DNA from: DASRHY01 sp046765875
GTDB lineage: Bacteria > Actinomycetota > Actinomycetes > Propionibacteriales > Kribbellaceae
Direction of reading: 5' to 3'
NCBI GenBank assembly: GCA_046765875.1
Contig: JBKPSJ010000295.1
Location: 1 to 11,078, forward strand
Length of the DNA: 11,078 bases
In this document: in pieces, positions 6,676-11,078 of the stretch
Layout: every line of letters starts with the position of its first letter
Numbering within the stretch: the stretch's first letter is position 1
Made by a program: the position numbers and the translations under genes
The notes under the pieces: model-generated
What the model was told of the DNA's origin: nothing
Database searches by the model: none
What the model saw: the letters and a program-made list of their open reading frames with translations, nothing else

Positions 6676-6721
6676 GCTGTCCCTTCTTCTCGGGATGCCG
6701 CGGGACTGTCAGGATGGAGCG

Positions 6722-7744
6722 ATGGGGGCTAATATTCGCGCGGCACATTGGCACAGCGTGGATATCAACGTGCCGGGGGTGATCTTCGCCGACGCTGTTG
6801 GGAGGTCGGTGAACCGGGCCGTCGGATTTGACGGCTACTACCTGTTCGCTGTCGATCCGCTCACCGGGCTACGATCCGCGATGTTCTCTGAGCACGGGCT
6901 GACTGTTTCGACCGCTCGGCTGATGCGCAACGAAACCGTCGACAACGACGTCAACAGGTACGCCGACCTGCTCCGCCGGCCCGGTCATACAGGCCTGCTC
7001 AAGCTGGGCGCCGGTGCACCCCGGAGCCAGCGGCTGTACGAGATGCTCCGACCGCAGGGATACAGCTCGGAGCTGCGGTTGGTGCTGGTCCAGAATGGCC
7101 GCTACTGGGGAGGTCTGTCGCTGTTTCGCGACGAGCGGCGGCATCCGTTCAACGAAGCCGACGCCGAGGCAGCCGGCGATCTTGCCGATCCGCTCTGCTC
7201 GGCACTGCGGCGTCACCTGGTACGCCGTACCGACACCAGCGGCGAGGCCGGCGCTCGCCCTGCCGGCGTCGTACTGATCGGGCGCGACGGCCGGCTACTC
7301 AGCATGAGCGTCGAGGCGCACGCTTGGCTCGACGACCTCACCTCCGGAGGACCCGACGGTGTCACGGTCGACGACGCGAGCCGCATGGTCTACGAGGTCG
7401 CCCATGCCACCGCGACCGGCCGGCCCGATCCGATCTGCCGGGTTCGGACCCGCCATGGCCGCTGGCTGGTCGTCAGCGGCACGAGGATCGACGCGCCGCC
7501 TGTGGATGTGACGGTGGTGATCCAGCCGGCCGACCTCGGCCAGTCCCTGCCGGCGTTCGGCGCGTGGTGTGGTCTGACCAGCCGCGAGGCCCAGGTCGTG
7601 GAACTGGTCGCCCGAGGACTCGCCACCAAACAGGTCGCGCGACGTCTCGGGCTGTCACTCCACACCGCGAACGACCATTTGCGCGCGGCTTACCGCAAGG
7701 CCGGCGTCAGCAGTCGCGACGAACTGCTCGCCCTTGCCACCTGA
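6722..7744 (+). CDS. LuxR-type regulator with N-terminal GAF-like sensor
   Basis: The protein has 340 residues from ATG 6722, chosen because AGGA (6711-6714) lies 7 bases upstream. The in-frame GTG at 6674 has no such site. Residues about 15-165 look like a GAF-type sensory domain (VDPLTGLRSAMFSEHGL..., then ELRLVLVQNGRYWGGLSLFRDE with the typical G.L.l.R strand). Residues about 175-265 form a second, PAS-like segment (GVVLIGRDGRLLSMSVEAHAWLDDL). Residues 285-340 are a LuxR/GerE helix-turn-helix (LTSREAQVVELVARGLATKQVARRLGL...). It should be a cytoplasmic transcription factor with an unknown signal. It has no receiver domain and no partner kinase nearby. Its target may be the downstream metallopeptidase gene in the same orientation, though 200 bp with palindromes separates them. 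Confidence 0.85.
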   Translation: MGANIRAAHWHSVDINVPGVIFADAVGRSVNRAVGFDGYYLFAVDPLTGLRSAMFSEHGLTVSTARLMRNETVDNDVNRYADLLRRPGHTGLLKLGAGAPRSQRLYEMLRPQGYSSELRLVLVQNGRYWGGLSLFRDERRHPFNEADAEAAGDLADPLCSALRRHLVRRTDTSGEAGARPAGVVLIGRDGRLLSMSVEAHAWLDDLTSGGPDGVTVDDASRMVYEVAHATATGRPDPICRVRTRHGRWLVVSGTRIDAPPVDVTVVIQPADLGQSLPAFGAWCGLTSREAQVVELVARGLATKQVARRLGLSLHTANDHLRAAYRKAGVSSRDELLALAT

Positions 7745-7943
7745 GCCCAACAGCGGAGCTCTCAGACGCTCCGGCTGAACCGATCAGCTGGTATCCGCCG
7801 TCAGGATGCGCGGCGGGTGCCCGGTGGGGTTGGGCATTGCCCGATGGGGAAGGGGCGGGTGCCCGATTGCCAGGTATCAATTGGTGGGTCCTGGGGGACG
7901 ATGGCAGGCAGTACCGGTGGCCAGTAGCGGATGGCGGTCTCCT
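7745..7943. other. Intergenic region before the metallopeptidase gene
   Basis: About 200 bp lie between the GAF-like/LuxR stop and the chosen GTG 7944. Apart from the repeat and palindrome cluster at 7812-7865 I see no clear promoter hexamers and no convincing terminator. A reading frame in register with the next gene is open through most of it, so a longer N-terminus cannot be fully excluded. Confidence 0.35.
7812..7865. repeat. Direct repeat and three short palindromes upstream of the metallopeptidase gene
   Basis: GGCGGGTGCCCG occurs twice exactly, at 7812-7823 and 7854-7865 (offset 42 bp). Each contains GGGTGCCC, a near-palindrome. A third palindrome, GGGCATTGCCC, lies between them at 7832-7842. 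The cluster is 80-130 bp before the presumed start of the next gene, where operator sites are expected. The GC-rich composition makes short GGG/CCC repeats more likely by chance, so the role is uncertain. Confidence 0.35.
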
Positions 7944-9320
7944 GTGAACATAGGCCTGTCGTCTGTTCGTCGCGCTCGCGACGGGAGCGTTCGTCGGCCG
8001 CGGAAGGATCCGGGCGGACGGGACGACTCCGCGCTGGCGTCACTTTTCTCTCTCCAGCGATTAGCAGGAAATCGTGCCGTAAGCACGCTCCTCGGCCGTT
8101 CCGGTATGCAGCCTGCGTCGACGCTGCTCGTGCAGCGCGCCCCCGGCAAACTCAGCTTCACCGAGCTACCTCTCGGGACCAATGCCGCGGGGACGCTGGT
8201 CAAGGCCAAACGGGTCATAGGCAACGAGCAGGGGTACGACGATCGCTGGCAGGCGACCGCGGTCGCGCGGCTGGCCAAGGCCGATCCGGCAGCTGTCGTA
8301 CAGCGCGCAGACACGAAGCGGTGGTGCGCGGTAGAGGCAAGCGCGGCGTTCGCCACCGGCCTCGTGGGCGCAGCGCCCAAGGGTGGCGACACGACTACCG
8401 GTATGAGCACCGGGATTACGGCCGTGCACGGGTTACCCTCGCTCGCCGGGCTGCCTCAGCTGATGGCGAGCGTCAAGCAACTCAAGCAACGCAGCACCGA
8501 GCTAGCCGCTATGCAGCCCAAGAACAAGGCTGAGGAGACCGCACTCGACACAGAAAAGGACAATGTACGCGAGCAACTGAGCCGCGAGAACCTCCGGAGA
8601 ATGGCGGTGATCCTCGGCGTGGCAGAGGCCGAAATCCAGTCGAATCGGTCATCAGTCGGCCGATCCAGCGGCAAGATCAATGTGACCGGGATGTCGGCTC
8701 CCGACTCGTCGGGTGGCGCGCACGGTGCCGTCGCGGGCCAGAAGGATACCAGCTTCAGCCCGACCCTCGAGACAGCCATCGAGATCGACGAGAACCAGTT
8801 TGACAGTCTCCGCGCGCAGAGTGCGCTGTTTCACGAAACCCACCATCTAATGGACATGAAACTGGCCAAGGACTGGGTCTTGAAATATGAGGCCGAGGCC
8901 AAGCGGGCGTGGGTCGCCGGCCCGCCCGGGGTCAAACCGTTCATGGAGTGGCTGAACTCCCAGGTGAAGCGAAAGCGTCTGACCGCCGGCGACGCTCAGA
9001 TGATCATCGACGAGACCTTGGACCTCACGGCGACCACCGAAGCGCGCGCGAACGTCCATACGTTCTTGGCGATACTGCAAGGGGGCGATGGCGCGCATGC
9101 GCTGAAGGAGTTGCAGGCCTACGCGCGTGCGCTCAAGCCTCGGGGCCAGTACGCCTCGCCGCCCGACAACTCCCCGGTCCTGACCGAACTGGTGGCCGAG
9201 CTCAACGCCGCGTACAAGAAGATGACGCCCGCGATGCAGGCCGACTACAAGGCTGCGGTGAATGCGGCCATAGCCGAGTACCCCAAAGCCTGGATCACGG
9301 CGCTCAAATTCTTCAAGTAA
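7944..9320 (+). CDS. Putative eCIS-type effector with HExxH metallopeptidase-like domain
   Basis: The protein has 458 residues from GTG 7944. The frame is open back to ATG 7806, but that extension (Gly/Trp-rich, repeat-derived) looks non-coding, and no start has a good ribosome binding site. There is no signal peptide. Residues about 30-65 hold SLQRLAGNRAV (L37-V46 core) and VQR (63-65), a motif pair that recurs in actinobacterial proteins linked to extracellular contractile injection systems, often ahead of DUF4157 or toxin domains. Residues about 85-210 are unassigned, followed by a charged, probably coiled-coil helix (LMASVKQLKQRSTELAAMQ...). H297-E298-T-H-H301 in ALFHETHHLMD is a zinc HExxH motif. 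E357 (DETLDL) or E366 (TTEARANVH) is a possible third ligand. It is likely a metallopeptidase delivered outside the cell. No injection-system gene is in view, so the delivery route is inferred. Confidence 0.7.
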   Translation: MNIGLSSVRRARDGSVRRPRKDPGGRDDSALASLFSLQRLAGNRAVSTLLGRSGMQPASTLLVQRAPGKLSFTELPLGTNAAGTLVKAKRVIGNEQGYDDRWQATAVARLAKADPAAVVQRADTKRWCAVEASAAFATGLVGAAPKGGDTTTGMSTGITAVHGLPSLAGLPQLMASVKQLKQRSTELAAMQPKNKAEETALDTEKDNVREQLSRENLRRMAVILGVAEAEIQSNRSSVGRSSGKINVTGMSAPDSSGGAHGAVAGQKDTSFSPTLETAIEIDENQFDSLRAQSALFHETHHLMDMKLAKDWVLKYEAEAKRAWVAGPPGVKPFMEWLNSQVKRKRLTAGDAQMIIDETLDLTATTEARANVHTFLAILQGGDGAHALKELQAYARALKPRGQYASPPDNSPVLTELVAELNAAYKKMTPAMQADYKAAVNAAIAEYPKAWITALKFFK

Positions 9321-9359
9321 CTTGTTCGAATGCTGTTTCCGGCAAGCGCGTCAGGGCGA

Positions 9360-9380
9360 CAACGGCTACGGCTGCCGTTG
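9360..9380. terminator. Bidirectional hairpin between convergent genes
   Basis: CAACGGC (9360-9366) pairs perfectly with GCCGTTG (9374-9380) across a 7-base loop. It lies midway in the 99-bp gap between the metallopeptidase stop and the STAS gene stop, where a terminator for both is expected. There is no T-run. Confidence 0.5.
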
Positions 9381-9419
9381 CGGTGACATATAGACCTGGC
9401 TCGATGAGCGGCGCCGATT

Positions 9420-9782
9420 TCATCGACCTGATTTGACCGCTTCCGGGTCGATGAGTTCAAGGATTCGCCGCGCGGCTCGTGTCGGGCTTTCGATGCTGGC
9501 GAGCAAGCCACGGCGACTGGCTTGTTGAAGGTACAGGAGGAGTAGGCGGCCGCCGTGGGCGTCGCAGAACGTGAGCCCGGACAGGTTGAGCCTGACGACG
9601 GATGCGGCGTCCAGTGGGATTTTGGACAACCCGGCCTGCAGTTCGTCGTGGGTCGCGATGTCGAGTTCGCCGCAGACCCAGATGTGGACCTCGTCGCCAC
9701 GGTCACTGAGTGTGTGTTCGACCTCCAGGCGGATAGTTGCGCCGAGGGGAGCGACGGGGCCGAAGGTGCGCATGGGTCGCAT
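9420..9782 (-). CDS. STAS-domain protein, anti-sigma factor antagonist-like
   Basis: The protein has 120 residues from ATG 9782. A second ATG at 9773 and a GTG at 9836 (138 residues) are also possible, and none has a strong ribosome binding site. A single STAS domain is visible: EVHIWVCGELDIATHDELQAGL at residues 31-52, the VVRLNLSGLTFCDAHGGRLLL strand-helix at 62-82, and a final helix. STAS proteins of the SpoIIAA/RsbV type bind anti-sigma kinases and release sigma factors when unphosphorylated. The phosphoserine normally following the conserved Asp is Ala75 (D74-A75-H-G), so classical control by phosphorylation is unlikely. No anti-sigma kinase gene is visible in the window. It may act constitutively or as a protein-interaction module. 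It lies downstream of the lipoprotein-like gene on the same strand. Confidence 0.8.
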   Translation of the reverse strand: MRPMRTFGPVAPLGATIRLEVEHTLSDRGDEVHIWVCGELDIATHDELQAGLSKIPLDAASVVRLNLSGLTFCDAHGGRLLLLYLQQASRRGLLASIESPTRAARRILELIDPEAVKSGR

Positions 9783-9930
9783 GGGCGCCGGGCTCTCTCG
9801 AGGCAGGCCCTGTCGATACCGGCCTCGCGTCGTCACATCGCCGGGAACGGTGCCGCCTCCGCTGACGGCACACGAGGAACCCTCGGTACTCCCACACTAG
9901 GCCGATACGACCTGCTCAATGAAGACGTAC

Positions 9931-10383
9931 TCAGTGAAGTTGTCGGATCTCGGCACGGATCGCGGTGTCGGGGGCGTCGGTGCCCATTAGGGCCGCTGGT
10001 ACGCCTTTGCCGTCGAGGAATCCGATTACTCCGGACCCGCTCACATCGAGGCCCGAGGAGTCCTGGAGCCAGACGGCCGGGTAGGTGGCGGGGTAGCCGA
10101 CCGGGACAGGCAGTTTGCCGGCCTTCTGTTTGATCACCTCGGTCGACGTGGGGTGCTCCTTGTTGCCGAAGGGGTCCCAGATCAGCCCGATCACGGCCGG
10201 GGACTTCCCACCGGAGGTGAGTTTGGCGAGGCGCCTGACCGCTGGCGCGACCTGGGTGACGTCGCCGGCGACCACGATGACCGGCTTGCCGGCGTAGTCG
10301 GCCCAGCGCAGCCTTCCGCCCCCGATCCTCGGGACTGTGAAGTCGGGCAGCGCGTAGTGCTGCGTGGTCGCTTCGCCGGGCAT
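9931..10383 (-). CDS. Cysteine-free thioredoxin-like domain (C-terminal part of the broken gene)
   Basis: If translated separately from ATG 10383 it gives 150 residues; the same frame is open up to a TGA at 10485. The layout is that of a redoxin/TlpA-type fold: DFTVPRIGGGRLRWADYAGKPVIVVAGD (residues 14-41), a helix (APAVRRLAKL), then AVIGLIWDPFGNK, VPVGYPATYPAVW and GVIGFLDGKGVPA. Where thioredoxins carry WCxxC after GKPv.v.f, this one has AGDVTQ, and the 150 residues contain no cysteine at all. Disulfide chemistry is therefore excluded, and a binding or structural role is more likely. No ribosome binding site precedes ATG 10383, so it is probably the tail of the upstream lipoprotein frame rather than an independent gene. 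Confidence 0.55.
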   Translation of the reverse strand: MPGEATTQHYALPDFTVPRIGGGRLRWADYAGKPVIVVAGDVTQVAPAVRRLAKLTSGGKSPAVIGLIWDPFGNKEHPTSTEVIKQKAGKLPVPVGYPATYPAVWLQDSSGLDVSGSGVIGFLDGKGVPAALMGTDAPDTAIRAEIRQLH

Positions 10384-11078
10384 AGCCGGGCCGTGGTCGC
10401 CCGGGGTACGTCCGCAGCCCTTGTCGATGAGTGGGATCTTCGCAGGGGAGGCGGCGGTAGGGGCGAGCTGCTTGGCCCGTCCTCACCGACTCTTCGCAGG
10501 GCGGTCGCCGCTTCCTCAGCCAGTTTGACGTCGGGTGGGGTGCTACCCACCGATAACGTCTGGTCACCGGTGAACAGGAAGACAGTGCCGGCCTGCGGGA
10601 ACGCGACCGTGGGAACGCCGCGAACGGGTCGCAGCCGGCTGCAGCCCTCCGCGGCCTCCAGACCAACGGCATCGGCGGCCAGGATGTCCACTTCTACGCT
10701 CGCACTGCAACTGCCTTCGGAGCAGTTGTTTCCGTAGCCGATCGAGAGGGTCTGGCCGGGGTCGAGGGACTCGTCTTTCTCGTCCCCGGTGCCTTCGGAG
10801 AACATGATGGCGTCGTACAGCGGCCAACCGTGGAACTCTGCGCCGAGGTAGTACAGCGGCGTTTGTGTCGTGGTCGCGATCCGGCGCAGGCGTGCTTCGG
10901 TCTTGGGCTGCCCCGGCCCGGACGGACTGCTGCTCAGATCGGGCTCCGACGACACGCCGGGTGATGGGTTCTGGCCGCTCACCGAAGATGACGAGGTTTG
11001 ACGCGCGTCGCTTCCGCACGCGCTGGCTGCCGCGAGGGCGATGACCGCCAGGGCGACGAGTATGGATCGGGCGTGTGG
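9931..11078 (-). pseudogene. Lipoprotein-like gene with a frameshift (5' end beyond window)
   Basis: The minus-strand frame entering at 11078 reads a hydrophobic segment RSILVALAVIALAAASAC followed by GSD and a Ser/Pro-rich stretch. This resembles a lipoprotein signal with a loose lipobox (ASAC), so the protein probably sits on the outer membrane face. The next domain (TPLYYLGAEFHGWPLYDAIMF... to CSRLRPVRGVPTVAF...TVFLFTGDQTLSVG) is unnamed to me but recalls uncharacterised actinobacterial proteins. At 10476-10478 (a CCC run; GGG on the coding strand) the sense shifts frame: ...ALRRVGED continues as AKQLAPTAASPAKIPLIDKGCGR and then the thioredoxin-like domain. One missing G restores the frame. 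This is either a true mutation or a sequencing error. The first frame alone runs on meaninglessly to 10191. The initiation codon is outside the window. Confidence 0.6.

Noticed and set aside
1..11078. CRISPR arrays, tRNA or rRNA genes
   Set aside because: I looked for regularly spaced repeats and for tRNA-like T-arm and anticodon patterns and saw none convincing.

Overview
The window looks like chromosomal DNA of a high-GC actinobacterium. The evidence is strong GC bias at third codon positions in the real genes, GTG and TTG starts behind AAGGGAGG-type ribosome binding sites, an F420-type luciferase-like oxidoreductase, two LuxR-type regulators of actinobacterial architecture, an actinobacterial-style c-di-AMP riboswitch, and a secreted cellulase with a Pro/Thr linker. 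I cannot name the genus from sequence alone.

Left part (1-2900). The window opens in the last codons and right terminus of an IS3-type element. Next come a sigma-A-like promoter, a well conserved ydaO-type (c-di-AMP) riboswitch, and the frameshifted remains of a secreted peptidoglycan-binding protein, the kind of gene this riboswitch normally controls. Directly behind lies an intact 589-codon gene for an unusual secreted protein: a matrixin-like domain whose zinc motif is destroyed, a Pro/Thr linker, and a GH5 catalytic domain with both catalytic glutamates.

Middle part (2900-7750). A luciferase-like F420-dependent oxidoreductase (minus) converges on the cellulase. It is divergent from a protein that fuses an alpha/beta hydrolase with a complete catalytic triad to a LuxR DNA-binding domain, so the pair may form a substrate-responsive switch. 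A gene-poor stretch of about 350 bp follows, then a small secreted protein (minus) and, upstream of it on the same strand, a frameshifted gene of similar general type. A GAF-like/LuxR regulator reads to the right.

Right part (7750-11078). A 458-residue protein carries an N-terminal LQRLAGN...VQR segment, a motif recurrent in actinobacterial proteins linked to extracellular contractile injection systems, and a C-terminal HExxH metallopeptidase-like region. It is the best candidate here for an unusual system component: an injected or secreted metalloprotease-type effector. It converges on a STAS-domain protein with Ala at the usual phosphoserine position. Upstream of that is a lipoprotein-like gene with a single-base frameshift, whose C-terminal half is a cysteine-free thioredoxin-like domain. 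The lipoprotein gene runs off the right edge.

Three or more genes are broken (the peptidoglycan-binding protein, the small secreted protein and probably the lipoprotein), and an IS end is present. The window therefore reads as accessory DNA under decay rather than a single conserved operon.
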